Part shown: positions 1 to 9,135 of the stretch, in pieces
Position numbering within the stretch: position 1 is the stretch's first letter
Layout: every line of letters starts with the position of its first letter
Assembly: GCA_963666895.2 (NCBI GenBank)
Contig: CAXXNS010000010.1
Location: 496,001 to 560,000, forward strand
Direction of reading: 5' to 3'
Length of the DNA stretch: 64,000 nt
From: G963666895 sp963666895
GTDB taxonomy: Bacteria; Desulfobacterota; Desulfovibrionia; Desulfovibrionales; Desulfovibrionaceae
Program-made: the position numbers and the translations under genes
Notes under the pieces: model-generated
The model's input: the letters and a program-made list of their open reading frames with translations, nothing else
Told to the model about the DNA's origin: nothing
Database searches by the model: none

Positions 1-165
1 AACCCCATGTCCGGCAAGCTCAAGACCCGGAGCAAGCAGGAGGTTCTCATCCGGGAGATGATCATGGAAGGCATCCTGGCCATCTCCAAGGGCGAGAACC
101 CGCGCATCATCGAGGAAAAGCTCAATTCCTACCTGCCGCCCAAGGACCGCAGGGTCCAGGACTAG
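1..165 (+). CDS. motA: Flagellar motor stator protein MotA, C-terminal end
   Basis: The open frame enters from the left edge and ends at the stop at 163-165, giving 54 residues. The text P-M-S-G-K-L-K, then E-M-I-M-E-G-I-L-A-I and G-E-N-P-R-I-I-E-E-K-L, is the conserved cytoplasmic tail of MotA/PomA, the proton- or sodium-channel stator subunit in the inner membrane. Only the tail is present because the window cuts the gene. It is followed 24 bases later by a MotB-type gene, its usual partner, so both belong to one motor operon. Confidence 0.85.
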   Translation, partial: NPMSGKLKTRSKQEVLIREMIMEGILAISKGENPRIIEEKLNSYLPPKDRRVQD

Positions 166-189
166 GTCCGCGGCCGAAGGGAGGAGCCC

Positions 190-1058
190 TTGGGCAAGAA
201 GAAGCGCAAGCACGAATGTGAGGAGATGCCTCCCTGGATGATCACGTTCTCGGACGTGATGACCCTGATGCTGACCTTTTTCGTGCTCCTGGTGTCCATG
301 TCCAAGATCGACGAGCGCCGCAAGCTGGTGGTGCTGGGCTCCATCATCGGCGCCTTCGGCCTGGACTACAGCTACGATCCAATGGCCACCCGCGACACCA
401 AGCGCACCGTGGAGCCCGGCGTGTTCCAGGACATTTCGGACCTCATGCCGCTCAAGGCCATGCTCTGGGAGAACATCGCGAACGATCTGCGCTTCGAGTC
501 CAGCCGGTTCGTCCAGACCCTGTCTATCCCGTCCGAAGTGCTGTTCGAGCCCGGGTCCACCGTGCTCTCGGCCCAGGGGCCGGGACCTGCTGGACCGCAT
601 GATGCCCGTGCTCACCGAGGTGGACTATCCCTTGCTGGTGGCCGGGCACACGGCCGCCCTGCGCGACGAGCTGGGCGAGGACTACAGGGCCGGGGACCTG
701 GACGTGGTGCCCGACCTGACCTGGAAAATTTCCCTGGACCGCGCCCTGGCCGTGTACCAGTACCTGGTCCAGGGCGGGGTCAGCCCGGACAACCTGCGGC
801 TGGAGGCCTTTGGCCAGTTCAGCCCGCACTACAACAACTCCAAGCGCAAGGAGCGGCTGCGCAACCGCCGGGTGGACATCGTGCTGGACAAGCGCGCCCA
901 GCGCTTTGCCCAGCGCATCGACGCCGAGTTGGGTCCGGCCCGGGTGGGCGACGACACCTACGAGGTGGACGGGTTCGTCTTCGAGCTGGACCAGAACCAG
1001 ACCGGGGAACAGATTCCGGAACCAGGCTCCGGAACAAACTCCGGCGCAGGCGCCCTAG
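190..1058 (+). pseudogene. motB: OmpA/MotB-type flagellar motor protein, frameshifted
   Basis: MotB anchors the stator to peptidoglycan. A TTG start at 190 follows a strong GGGAGGAG ribosome site. The N terminus is basic (KKKRKHE), then has the MotB plug and membrane helix reading WMITFSDVMTLMLTFFVLLVSMS. The OmpA-like domain follows in another frame from about 580 and includes the FGQFSPHYNNSKRKERLRNRR peptidoglycan-binding region. Two extra bases explain the breaks: one G in the run at 576-579 and one near 1024. With both removed the protein runs to the TAG at 1056-1058, 10 bases before the next gene. The reading frame is well conserved on both sides, so sequence error is likelier than real decay. 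Confidence 0.75.
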
Positions 1059-1067
1059 GAACCGGCC

Positions 1068-1796
1068 ATGGCCAAGAAGAAAAGGGAAAATTGCCCTCCC
1101 CTGGCCCTGTGGCTGGTCACGTTCTCGGACCTGGTCACCCTGCTGCTGACCTTTTTCGTGCTCCTGCTGACCATGTCCTCCATGGATCCAGTCCTTCCTG
1201 ACCCAGGTGACGGTGACGCCACAGGACCTGGGGCCCCTGGACGCCAAGGGCGTCGGGCAAGGTCTCGGCCGACGTCATGCTGGTCATGGAATACATCGAG
1301 CGGCCCTGGGAGATCATGGAGAAGCAGAGCCGCATCAAGGACCTGCTCTTCCCCGATGACGAGCTGCCCCAGGACATCTCCCGGTCCACCCTGGAGGAGA
1401 ACCTGTCCATCATCGCCAAGGACGACGGCGTGGCCCTGGTGCTCACGGACAAGCTCCTGTTCCCGCGCGGCCAGGTCGAGCTGGACGAGGCGGCCCGCAC
1501 CCTGCTGGCCCGGTCATGGCCGAGCTGCTCTGGGCCATGGACGAGCGGGGTGAACATCGCCGGATACGCCGACGGCGAGGAAGAGGATCCCTACACCCTT
1601 TCCGGCGACCGGGCCCTGGCCGTGCTGGCCTTTTTGGTGGAGCAGGACCTGCCCGAACAAGTGGTTCTCCATTTCGGCCTACGGGGCCGAGCAGCCCCGG
1701 GCCGACGACACGACCGAGGCCGAGGGCCGGGCCCTGAACCGGCGGGTGGAAATTCTCATCGAGTCCCATCGGCCCTTGAGCGGCTATCCATCCTGA
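1068..1796 (+). pseudogene. Second MotB-family protein, frameshifted
   Basis: The ATG at 1068 opens a second MotB-like protein with the same helix pattern, WLVTFSDLVTLLLTFFVLLLTM at residues 14-35. The OmpA-like domain continues in other frames and ends with the motif NRRVEILIESHRP and the stop at 1794-1796. I count five small indels: an extra C near 1188, an extra G near 1256, a missing G near 1513, an extra G near 1549 and an extra A near 1660. The corrected protein is about 240 residues. Two MotB paralogues in a row after motA is a known arrangement in Desulfovibrio-type motor operons. The many indels in one gene point to poor sequence quality here. Confidence 0.7.
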
Positions 1797-1882
1797 TGGA
1801 AAACCCCGCCCTGGAAAACAAGTGCCTTTGCATGTAAGTAAACAACAGACCCGAACGCGACCAACAACCGAGGGTGACAGCC

Positions 1883-2405
1883 GTGGCTGACGAAATCGAA
1901 GAACAACAAGTAGACGAGCCCAAAAAGAAAAAGGCGGCAAGCTCAAATGGATCATCATTCTGGTGGTCCTTCTGGCGCATCGGCGGGGCCGGCCTTCTTT
2001 TTCAAGGACAAGATCCTGGGACTCATCGGCATGGGGCCGGACGAGGCCGCCCAGGACCAGAGGTGGTCGAGGAGCAGACGGCCGAACTGCCTCCTGGGGC
2101 GAATCCGGGCCCATGGCTTCCATCGCCCCCTTCGTGGCCAATCTCCAGGATCCCCTGGGCAAGCGCTACATCAAGCTGGCCATCGAGGTGGAGTTGCGCG
2201 ACGAAAAGGCCGTGGTCCTGTTCTCGTCCACGGAGATCAAGATCAAGGACATGCTGATTCGCCTGCTGGGCGGCAAGCGGCCCCAGGACATGCTGGGCCA
2301 GCAAAACCAGCTGGAGCTCAAGCAGGAGATCGTCAATCGTTTGAACCAGATCATCGGCCCGGCCGGGTGCTGAACATTTACTTCTCGGAGTTTATCCTGC
2401 AATAA
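1883..2405 (+). pseudogene. fliL: Flagellar basal body protein FliL, frameshifted
   Basis: FliL is a single-pass inner-membrane protein around the stator. A GTG at 1883 preceded by GAGGGT is the best start; a GTG at 1874 is possible. The N terminus is acidic then lysine-rich (KKKKGGK after correction), followed by a membrane helix, a linker, and the conserved domain with FVANLQDPLGKRYIKLAIEV, the stretch LKQEIVNRLNQII and the signature end YFSEFILQ. At least five indels are needed, near 1941, 1977, 2061, 2100 and 2368, with losses and gains of G or C. The gene sits between the two MotB genes and fliN as expected for this operon. Confidence 0.7.
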
Positions 2406-2531
2406 CCCTTGCAGGACAAGGGATAAGGACTTCGAGGTCCGACATGTGCACGGTTTTTGCACGGATTCCACCGGCCCGGCGCGCGGTTGCGCCGGAAGAA
2501 AAAACCGACCCAACGGACCGAGGTGGACACC

Positions 2532-3133
2532 ATGGCTGAAGAACAGGACAAGCTGGCCGAAGAATGGGCCGCTGCCCTGGGTGACGACGACGAAGCCGGC
2601 GACGACGCCGGTGCCGAGGTCGCCGAGCGCCGCTGCCGACGCCCCTGCTCCGGACGCCGCGGAAGACGCAGCCGAAGGTGCTGCGGAAGGCGCGGAAGGC
2701 GCCCAGGACGACGCCCTGGCCGACGAATGGGCCACCGCCCTGGCCGAGACCGAGCAGGACGAGGTCAAGGCCGAGAAGGAGCAGGATTTCCTGAGCCACC
2801 CAGGCCCACGACGTGGCCCTGACTTGAAGGACATGACCGAGCGAAGCCAAGGGCCCCAAGCCCGAGGGCGGCAAGCGGGACCTGGACTTCATCCTGGACA
2901 TCCCCCTGGAGGTCTCGGCCGAACTGGGCCGCACCAAGCTTCTGATCAACGAACTGTTGCAGCTGGGCCAAGGCTCGGTGGTCGAGCTCAACAAGCTGGC
3001 CGGCGAACCCCTGGAGATCTACGTCAACGGCAAGCTGGTGGCCCGCGGCGAGGCCGTGGTCATCAACGAGAAATTCGGCATCCGGCTGACCGACATCATC
3101 AGCCCCATCGAGCGGGTGAAGCAGCTTGCCTGA
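2532..3133 (+). pseudogene. fliN: Flagellar switch protein FliN, frameshifted
   Basis: FliN is part of the C-ring switch that binds CheY-P. The ATG at 2532 follows GAGGTG. The first 100 residues form an acidic, alanine-rich extension, with indels near 2625, 2800 and 2845. The conserved SpoA domain is intact from about 2885: LDFILDIPLEVSAELG, then LLQLGQGSVVELNKLAGEP and VNGKLVARGEAVVINEKFGI, ending at the TGA at 3131-3133. The corrected length is near 200 residues, longer than the usual 100-140 because of the extension, a form that is common in FliN of deltaproteobacteria. The stop overlaps the fliO start. Confidence 0.8.
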
Positions 3134-3643
3134 CAACGCAACGGGGACTCCTGTCCCGCCGCCACCGTGGGCAGGCAATCCAAGTTACGGTGTCCCTGTC
3201 CGCCGCGGCCAACGCCACCCTTTCGACCGCAGGCCAGGAACAGACCCCCCAGACCACGGTGGGCCGAGGCCCCGGAGGTCTTCGGCGGCCACGGACGGCT
3301 CGCTCGGTTCCGAGAGCAGCCTGCTCATGGGTGCCTATTTGTTCCTTATGCCTTGCTGTTATTCTTCTGGGATTTTTTCTGTTACGTAAGTTCGGCTCCG
3401 GCGGGCGTGGCCCGCGCCCGGGGCGGAGTGCAGCCCAAGCTCAAGGGACGGCTCATGCTCGGCAACAAGCAGAGCGTGGCCGTGGTCAAGGTTTTGGGAC
3501 GGGTCATGGTCCTGGGCGTCACCGAGCGCTCCAGATCACCCTGCTGGACAAGATGAGCGTGGAGGAATGCGCCATCAACAGATGCGGAAGAGGACGAGCA
3601 TGCCTTTACCAAGTTTGCGGAAATGCTTGGGAAAAAGTCGTGA
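3126..3643 (+). pseudogene. fliO: Flagellar biosynthetic protein FliO, frameshifted
   Basis: FliO is a small membrane protein that helps assemble the FliP export gate. A TTG at 3126 overlaps the fliN stop by eight bases. After a proline-rich N terminus there is a single membrane helix (LLMGAYLFLCLAVILLGFF after correction, about 3325-3385), then a cytoplasmic FliO domain with LKGRLMLGNKQSVAVVKVLG and the end HAFTKFAEMLGKKS at the TGA at 3641-3643. Several indels near 3205, 3290, 3350, 3390, 3535 and 3585 break the frame. Identification rests on position between fliN and fliP and on the helix plus K-x-L-x-G-N pattern. Confidence 0.65.
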
Positions 3644-4410
3644 CGAGCAGAACCGCGGACTAGGCTGGCCGATCCTGGGCGCGCTCTTTGCCGCCCTGCT
3701 TCTGCCCGCCCTGGCCTTTGGCCCAGGATCCGGTGCTGCCGACCATCAACCTGGAGTTGGCAGCCCAGCAGGCCGAGCCGGAACAGGTGTCCGTCCTCCT
3801 GGAAATCCTCTTCCTGCTGACGATCCTGTCCCTGGCCCCGGCCATCGCCCTGACCATGACCTCGTTCACGAGGATCATCATCGTCTTCCACTTCCTGCGC
3901 CAGGCCATGGGCACCCAGCAGATGCCCCCCAACCAGATTCTGGCCAGCCTGGCCATCTTCATGACCGTGGTCATCATGGCCCCGGTGGCCGGGCAGGTGA
4001 ACGAGAACGCCCTGCAGCCCTATTTGGACGAGCAGATCGGGTTCGACGAGGCCCTGGACCGGGCCCAGGAACCCATCCGGGAGTTCCTGTTCAAGCACAC
4101 CCGGGAAAAGGACCTGTCCATCTTTTATTCCATCACCGGCATGGAGCGGCCCGAGTCCCGGGAGGACGTGCCGACCATCATGCTGGTGGCCGGGTTCACC
4201 ATTTCCGAGCTCAAGACCGGCTTCACCATCGGCTTTCTCATCTACATTCCGTTCCTGATCCTGGACATGGTGGTGGCCTCCACCCTCTTGTCCATGGGCA
4301 TGATGATGCTGCCGCCGGTCATGATCTCGTTGCCGTTCAAGATTTTGCTGTTCATCCTGGTGGACGGCTGGAACCTGATCGTGGGATCGCTGGTGAACAC
4401 CTTCGGGTGA
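3640..4410 (+). CDS. fliP: Flagellar export gate protein FliP
   Basis: FliP forms the core of the flagellar type III export gate. The GTG at 3640 overlaps the fliO stop (GTGA). The signal sequence around 3650-3725 is disturbed by a missing C near 3652 and an extra G near 3722; from 3725 to the stop the frame is clean. The mature protein has the family signatures FLLTILSLAPAIALTMTSFT, RIIIVFHFLRQAMGTQQMPP and the C-terminal helices ending LVDGWNLIVGSLVNTFG. If the indels are real, an internal start at 3688 would give 240 residues lacking a proper signal peptide. fliQ follows 29 bases later. Confidence 0.9.
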
Positions 4411-4439
4411 CCATGCCCAAACCCTAGGAGAGGTGCGCC

Positions 4440-4709
4440 GTGACGCCGGAATTTGTCGTCGGATTCGCCCGCGAGGCCATTGAGACCACCCTGAGCATCG
4501 CCCTGCCCCTGCTGGGCGTGGGCATGATCGTGGGCATCACGGTCAGCGTGCTCCAGGCGGCCACCCAGATTCAGGAAATGACCCTGACCATCGTGCCCAA
4601 GATCGTGGCCATCTTCATCACCCTGATCATCGCCTTTCCCTGGATCATGGACAAGATGATCACCTACACGCGCGACATCTTCATCAATCTGCCAAACTAC
4701 ATCCGCTGA
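4440..4709 (+). CDS. fliQ: Flagellar export gate protein FliQ
   Basis: FliQ surrounds the FliP-FliR core of the flagellar export gate. The 89-residue length is exact for the family, with two membrane helices and the motifs ALPLLGVGMIVGITVSVLQAATQIQEMTL and FPWIMDKM. The GTG start at 4440 follows AGGAGAGG at 4426-4433. This is the first gene of the operon without any frame problem. The usual next genes fliR and flhB are not here; the operon meets the convergent rlmB gene four bases after the fliQ stop. Confidence 0.95.
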   Translation: MTPEFVVGFAREAIETTLSIALPLLGVGMIVGITVSVLQAATQIQEMTLTIVPKIVAIFITLIIAFPWIMDKMITYTRDIFINLPNYIR

Positions 4710-4713
4710 TCGG

Positions 4714-5613
4714 CTATTCTGCCGGACCCCTGGAAGAGATGACGGGCCCCTGGCCCTTTTCCCATGCGGCGCGGGCCATGCCGGACAGGCACAGGGCCGC
4801 GGCCTGGGACACGTTGTAGGAGTCCAGCTCGCGGCCCAGAGGCAGCTCGACCACGAAGTCGCAGGCCGCCAGCACCCCGGGCCGCACCCCCTTGTCCTCG
4901 TTGCCCAGGACCAGCACCGCGGGCAGCAGGAACTTGTCCTGGTCCCGGATGCCGTCCAGCACCTGGCGGGGGTCGATGTCCGCGCCCTTGGCCAGGCCGT
5001 AGACCGTGAACCCGGCCTTTTTGCACTGCTCCAACCCCTGGGTCAGGTTGGTCACCCGGGCCACGGGCAGCTTGATGATGCACCCGGCGCTGGCCTTGAC
5101 CGCCCCGGCGCCCAGGTGGGCCGCGCCGTGCTGGACCACCAGCAGCCCGCCCCCGCCCAGGCCCCACAGGGTCCGGGCCAGGGAGCCCACGTTGCCCGTG
5201 TCCTGGACCTTGTCCAGGGCGCAGAGCACGGGCAGGGGAGCCTTGCGGGTCGCTTCCAGCAGGGCGTCCAGGTCGGCGAAGGACACGTCCGCCACCTGGG
5301 CGGCCATGCCCTGGTGCCCGGGATGGACGCGGGCCAGGGTCTCGGCGTCCACGAACCGGTAGCGCACCTTGTTGGCCTTGCAGGATTCCAGCACGGCCTG
5401 CACGTCCCGGCCCTGGAGCCCCTTCTTGAGCAGCACCAGGTCCACGCGGGACGGGTCCTGGGCCAGGAGTTCGGCCACGGGCTTGCGCCCGATCACGTAC
5501 TCCTTGCCCGGATGGTCGTCCGGTCCGGCCGGGCGGTCCTGGAAGCCCCGGCCCTTGCCCCTGCCCTCGGTTCGACCTGGCGCCTGGTTGGGCCGTTTGG
5601 ATTTTTGATTCAT
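4714..5613 (-). CDS. rlmB: 23S rRNA 2'-O-ribose methyltransferase, SpoU/RlmB family
   Basis: The 299-residue product is a SpoU-family (SPOUT knot) enzyme that moves a methyl group from SAM to a ribose of rRNA or tRNA. Residues 1-37 are a basic, disordered-looking extension. An RNA-binding substrate domain follows (EYVIGRKPVAELL, residues 39-51). The three catalytic motifs are present: DKVQDTGNVGSLARTLWG, VLGNEDKGVRPGV and LGRELDSYNVSQAAAL. The RlmB (Gm2251) assignment is by overall similarity; other SpoU members modify tRNA. It converges on fliQ and diverges from the transglycosylase at 5772. Confidence 0.85.
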   Translation of the reverse strand: MNQKSKRPNQAPGRTEGRGKGRGFQDRPAGPDDHPGKEYVIGRKPVAELLAQDPSRVDLVLLKKGLQGRDVQAVLESCKANKVRYRFVDAETLARVHPGHQGMAAQVADVSFADLDALLEATRKAPLPVLCALDKVQDTGNVGSLARTLWGLGGGGLLVVQHGAAHLGAGAVKASAGCIIKLPVARVTNLTQGLEQCKKAGFTVYGLAKGADIDPRQVLDGIRDQDKFLLPAVLVLGNEDKGVRPGVLAACDFVVELPLGRELDSYNVSQAAALCLSGMARAAWEKGQGPVISSRGPAE

Positions 5614-5771
5614 TAATTCACCGGAATTGTTATTGATTTGTAAGATGCTTGTCAGGAAGGCCGATTCCCGGTATCCATCCTGTCAGTCTGTCCGGACCAT
5701 AGCACACAATCCAAAACGCACAATCAACCCGGCACTGGCTAGACATTCTCTAGATTTTTCTTGAGGTATGG

Positions 5772-7682
5772 ATGAAACTATGCTTTGCTTTTTCGCAATT
5801 CCGACTCCGTAACCAGAAGGTACGCTGCGTGCTGCATCCGCTTCGCTTTACCGCCCGGTTCGTCTTGGTCATGGCTCTCTCGATCCTGGTCGGGGCCTGC
5901 GCCCTCAAGAACACGGACTCTCCCGACGGGAAGGTCCCTGTGGACGTGCTTTCCGGTGACAGCGTCCCCCTGGACCCCGAGGTCACGGCCGATCCCACGA
6001 ATGACGGCCGGGACCAGCTCACCGCGGAGGAGCTCAAGATCCTCCAGTCCAAGAATGGCTTGGCCTTCGACCTGGACCTGCACAACAACGAGAACGTTGA
6101 GCACTACTTCGCCTACTTCACGCACAAGGCCCGGCCCACCTTTGAGAAATGGCTGGTCCGTTCCGAGCCCTACATCCCGCACATCCGGCAGATGTTCATT
6201 GAGAACGGCCTGCCCCAGGACCTGGTCCTGCTGCCCTTTGCCGAGTCCGGCTACAACGTGCGCGCCTATTCCCGGGCAGGAGCCGCGGGCCTGTGGCAGT
6301 TCATGCCCTACACGGGCCGCAAGTACGGCCTGACCGTTGACTGGTGGGTGGACGAGCGCCGCGACCCTTACCAGGCCACCGAGGCGGCCATCGGCTACCT
6401 GTCCGACCTGTACGAGCTGTTCGGCGACTGGTATCTGGCCCTGGCCGCGTACAACGCGGGCGAGGGCAAGATCGCCCGGGCCCTCAAGATGACCGGGGCC
6501 ACCACCTTCTTCGAACTGGTGGAGCTCAACCACACGCTGCCGCGCAAGTACCGCCTGAAAAAGGAAACGATCAACTACGTTCCCAAGTTCATTGCCATCT
6601 CCAAGATCTTCCAGAACCTGGAGGAGCTGGGCTTTCAGCCCGTGTGCTGGGAGAACGCCCAGGACGTGGAGCACGTCAAGGTGCCCGGCGGCACGGACCT
6701 GCTGGCCCTGGCCAAGGCCGGGGACATGCGCTGGAGCGAGTTCCACGACCTGAACCCCTTCTACAACCGCCAGGTCTCGCCCCCGGGCGACGAAACCGTC
6801 TGCTATCTGCCCGGCCACAAGGTGGAGTGCATCCAGGCCTATCTGTCCGACCCCAAGTCGCGGCCCTATGAGGGCTACATCCGCTACGTGGTCAAGAGCG
6901 GGGACTCCTGGTGGAACATTTCCCGCAAGTTCGGCGTGCCCATCGCCGTGCTCAAGAAGGTCAACAACCGCAAGTCCAACACCCTGCATCCGGGCCAGAC
7001 CGTCATGGTCCCGGGCCACGACGGCACCAAGCCGGTGCAGTCCGCATCCGCCGCGGACGCGCCCAAGTCCAAGCCCAAGATCAAGGTGGTGGCCGGTTCC
7101 AAGACCTACAAGGTGCAGTCCGGCGACACCCTGTGGGCCATTGCCCAGGCCTACGGCGTGAGCGTGAACGACCTCAAGGCTGTCAACGGCCTGCACAACT
7201 CCCGGGGCCTGCAGATCGGCCAGAAACTGGCCCTGCCCGAGAAAGCGTCCGCGCCCGTGAACACGGCCCAGGCCAAGCCCGCGGCCGCGCCGGCTCCCAA
7301 GGCCTCCGCCAAGACTTCCGTCAATGCCTCTTCGGCCGGGCAGACCTATACCGTGCACTCGGGCGACACCCTGTGGGCCATTTCCCAGTCCTACGGGGTC
7401 ACCGTGGCCGAGATCCAGCGGGCCAATGGCATGGGCAAGTCCAAGAAGCTCAGCATCGGCCAGAAGCTCGTCATCCCCGGCGGCTCCGTGGGCCCGGTGG
7501 TGGCGGCCAACAGCGGCGGCGGCGACCTGCGCGCGGTCAGCTACCAGGTCCGCTCGGGCGACACCATGTGGAGCATCGCCGGACGCTTCGGGGTCACGCT
7601 CAACGACCTGCGCAAATGGAACAACATGGGAAGCTCCAGCCGCATTTATCCGGGCCAGGAGCTGAAGGTGTATACTCCGTAG
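5772..7682 (+). CDS. Membrane-bound lytic murein transglycosylase with four LysM domains (MltD-like)
   Basis: The enzyme cleaves the glycan strands of peptidoglycan to leave 1,6-anhydro-MurNAc. The N terminus has a membrane segment and a lipobox (LVGAC, Cys about residue 42), so it is probably an outer-membrane lipoprotein. The family 1 SLT domain spans residues 135-260 with the catalytic Glu in FAESGYN, then AGAAGLWQFMPYTGRKYGL and LAAYNAGEGKIARAL. Four LysM sugar-binding repeats lie near 371-416, 445-489, 524-569 and 590-635, joined by Ala/Pro/Lys-rich linkers. E. coli MltD has two LysM repeats, so this one is longer. The ATG at 5772 was chosen for the longer leader; the ATG at 5872 would still keep the lipobox. 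Confidence 0.92.
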   Translation: MKLCFAFSQFRLRNQKVRCVLHPLRFTARFVLVMALSILVGACALKNTDSPDGKVPVDVLSGDSVPLDPEVTADPTNDGRDQLTAEELKILQSKNGLAFDLDLHNNENVEHYFAYFTHKARPTFEKWLVRSEPYIPHIRQMFIENGLPQDLVLLPFAESGYNVRAYSRAGAAGLWQFMPYTGRKYGLTVDWWVDERRDPYQATEAAIGYLSDLYELFGDWYLALAAYNAGEGKIARALKMTGATTFFELVELNHTLPRKYRLKKETINYVPKFIAISKIFQNLEELGFQPVCWENAQDVEHVKVPGGTDLLALAKAGDMRWSEFHDLNPFYNRQVSPPGDETVCYLPGHKVECIQAYLSDPKSRPYEGYIRYVVKSGDSWWNISRKFGVPIAVLKKVNNRKSNTLHPGQTVMVPGHDGTKPVQSASAADAPKSKPKIKVVAGSKTYKVQSGDTLWAIAQAYGVSVNDLKAVNGLHNSRGLQIGQKLALPEKASAPVNTAQAKPAAAPAPKASAKTSVNASSAGQTYTVHSGDTLWAISQSYGVTVAEIQRANGMGKSKKLSIGQKLVIPGGSVGPVVAANSGGGDLRAVSYQVRSGDTMWSIAGRFGVTLNDLRKWNNMGSSSRIYPGQELKVYTP

Positions 7683-7683
7683 A

Positions 7684-8496
7684 CTACGCCTGACCCAAGG
7701 CTTTTTTGAGAAGCGCCTCGGCCCCCACCGGGTTGAGGCGCTTTTCCGTCCAGAGCTCGAACTGTTTCAGCCCCTGGTGCAGGAACATGGACAGGCCCGG
7801 GATCACGGTGCAGCCGCAGGCGTAGGCGTCGCGGACCAGCCGGGTGTGGGCCGGGTTGTAGACTAGGTCGAAGACCACGGTGCGCGGCGGGAACACGCCC
7901 AAAGGCCAGGGCGAGTACTCCTCCAGCTTGCCGGACATGCCGAGCGGCGTGGCGTTGATGATCAGGTCGGCCTTGTGGTGCAGCCTATCGTCCCAGTCGA
8001 TGACCGACACGCCCAGGTCCACGGCCAGGACGTTGGCCTTGCTGAAGGTCCGGCCCGTGACCGCCACCTCCTTGACGCCCAGCTCCTTGAGCGCGGCAAC
8101 GGCCGCCCGGGCGGCCCCGCCCGCGCCCAGCACCAGGCCGGAGCAGGGCTTGCGCGGCAGCTCCTTGAGGGGTTCCAGACAGCCGATGACGTCCGTGTTC
8201 TCGCCCACCAGCTCTCCCGCGTCCCAGTACAGGGTGTTCACCGCGCCCACGGCCCGGGCCCGGTCCGTGACGCGGTCCACCCGGGCCATGACGGTCTCCT
8301 TGTGCGGGATGGTCACGCTGACCCCGTAGATGGGCGTCAGCCGCACCCGGGACACGAAGGAATCCAGCTCGTCAGGCAAGGTGGGCCAGGCGTCGTACCG
8401 GGCGTCCAGGCCGTGCTGCTCGAATCCCCAGTTGTGGAGCACCGGGCTCAGGGTGTGGCTCAGGGGATAGCCGATGATGCCGTAGACCTTGGTCAC
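7684..8496 (-). CDS. aroE: Shikimate dehydrogenase
   Basis: AroE reduces 3-dehydroshikimate to shikimate with NADPH in aromatic amino acid synthesis. The 270-residue protein has the shikimate-binding N-terminal motifs YGIIGYPLSHTLSPVLHN, VSVTIPHKE (catalytic Lys) and AVGAVNTL with ENTDVIG (catalytic Asp), then the NADP Rossmann loop LVLGAGGAARAAVAAL and the VTGRT motif. Length matches the family. The start ATG at 8496 follows AAGGAAATGA. The gene converges on the transglycosylase with one base between the stops. Confidence 0.96.
   Translation of the reverse strand: MTKVYGIIGYPLSHTLSPVLHNWGFEQHGLDARYDAWPTLPDELDSFVSRVRLTPIYGVSVTIPHKETVMARVDRVTDRARAVGAVNTLYWDAGELVGENTDVIGCLEPLKELPRKPCSGLVLGAGGAARAAVAALKELGVKEVAVTGRTFSKANVLAVDLGVSVIDWDDRLHHKADLIINATPLGMSGKLEEYSPWPLGVFPPRTVVFDLVYNPAHTRLVRDAYACGCTVIPGLSMFLHQGLKQFELWTEKRLNPVGAEALLKKALGQA
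7711..7747 (+). terminator. Possible intrinsic terminator inside the aroE end
   Basis: AAGCGCCTC at 7711-7719 pairs with GAGGCGCTT at 7735-7743, followed by a short T run. It lies 29 bases past the transglycosylase stop but inside the convergent aroE coding end. The loop is 15 bases and the T run is short, so function is uncertain. Confidence 0.3.
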
Positions 8497-8589
8497 TTCA
8501 TTTCCTTTGTCTTGATTGACCCCTTTTACATAGGAGAACGGCCGCCCGCAATGCGAACGGCCGTTCTGAAGTGAATTGCTTTGGAATGG

Positions 8590-9135
8590 TTATTTGCCCG
8601 CCACTTCGGCTCCGGCCTCGATGGCCTTGGCGTTGAGCGGGATGAGCTTGGCGTAGTGCGGGGAGATCACGTTCTGCAGGGAGTCGATGACCGTCTGCAG
8701 GGGCACGATGCCCGTGCTTTGCACGTACGCGCCGATGGCCACCATGTTCAGCAGCCGCGGGTTGCCGAGCTTGTCCGCGATGGCGTTGCAGTCCACGAAC
8801 ACGGTCTTGACGCGCTTGGGCTCGGCCAGCTTCTTGTCGATGAGCGAGGAGTTGACGATCTGTACGCCCCCGTCCTCGAGCCGGGGCTGGAACTTGTCCA
8901 GGGAGGGCCGATTGAGGATGATCAGGGACTTGGGCCGGTGGATGATGGGCGACCCGATGTCCTCCTCGGACAGGACCACGGTGCAGTTGGCCGTGCCGCC
9001 GCGCATCTCCGGGCCGTAGACCGGGATGTATGTGACGTTGAGGCCGTCGTTCATGCCCGAGTAGGCCAGCAGATTGCCGATGAGCATGACGCCTTGGCCG
9101 CCGAAACCGGCCAGGATGCAATCCATGTAACGCAT
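8590..9135 (-). CDS. korC: 2-oxoacid:ferredoxin oxidoreductase, gamma subunit
   Basis: This subunit belongs to a four-subunit enzyme that oxidatively decarboxylates a 2-oxoacid to its acyl-CoA and reduces ferredoxin. The start ATG at 9135 shares a base with the stop of the beta gene (TGATG) and follows GGAGGGG. The 181-residue protein begins with the family motif ILAGFGGQGVMLIGNLLAYSG and has the YGPEMRGGTANCTVVLS region. It is the last gene of the operon, which reads D, A, B, C on the minus strand. The open frame extends upstream to 9837 but that part is the antisense of nothing conserved and lies inside the beta gene. Confidence 0.92.
   Translation of the reverse strand: MRYMDCILAGFGGQGVMLIGNLLAYSGMNDGLNVTYIPVYGPEMRGGTANCTVVLSEEDIGSPIIHRPKSLIILNRPSLDKFQPRLEDGGVQIVNSSLIDKKLAEPKRVKTVFVDCNAIADKLGNPRLLNMVAIGAYVQSTGIVPLQTVIDSLQNVISPHYAKLIPLNAKAIEAGAEVAGK

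Noticed and set aside
190..3643. Programmed frameshifting or true pseudogenes in the motor operon
   Set aside because: Too many shifts of both signs, at ordinary G/C runs and without slippery heptamers, and the proteins remain conserved in every frame. Sequence error is simpler.
5614..5771. Possible sigma-54 promoter upstream of the transglycosylase (GGCACTGGCTAGACA)
   Set aside because: The GC element at -12 is missing, so it does not match TGGCAC-N5-TTGC.
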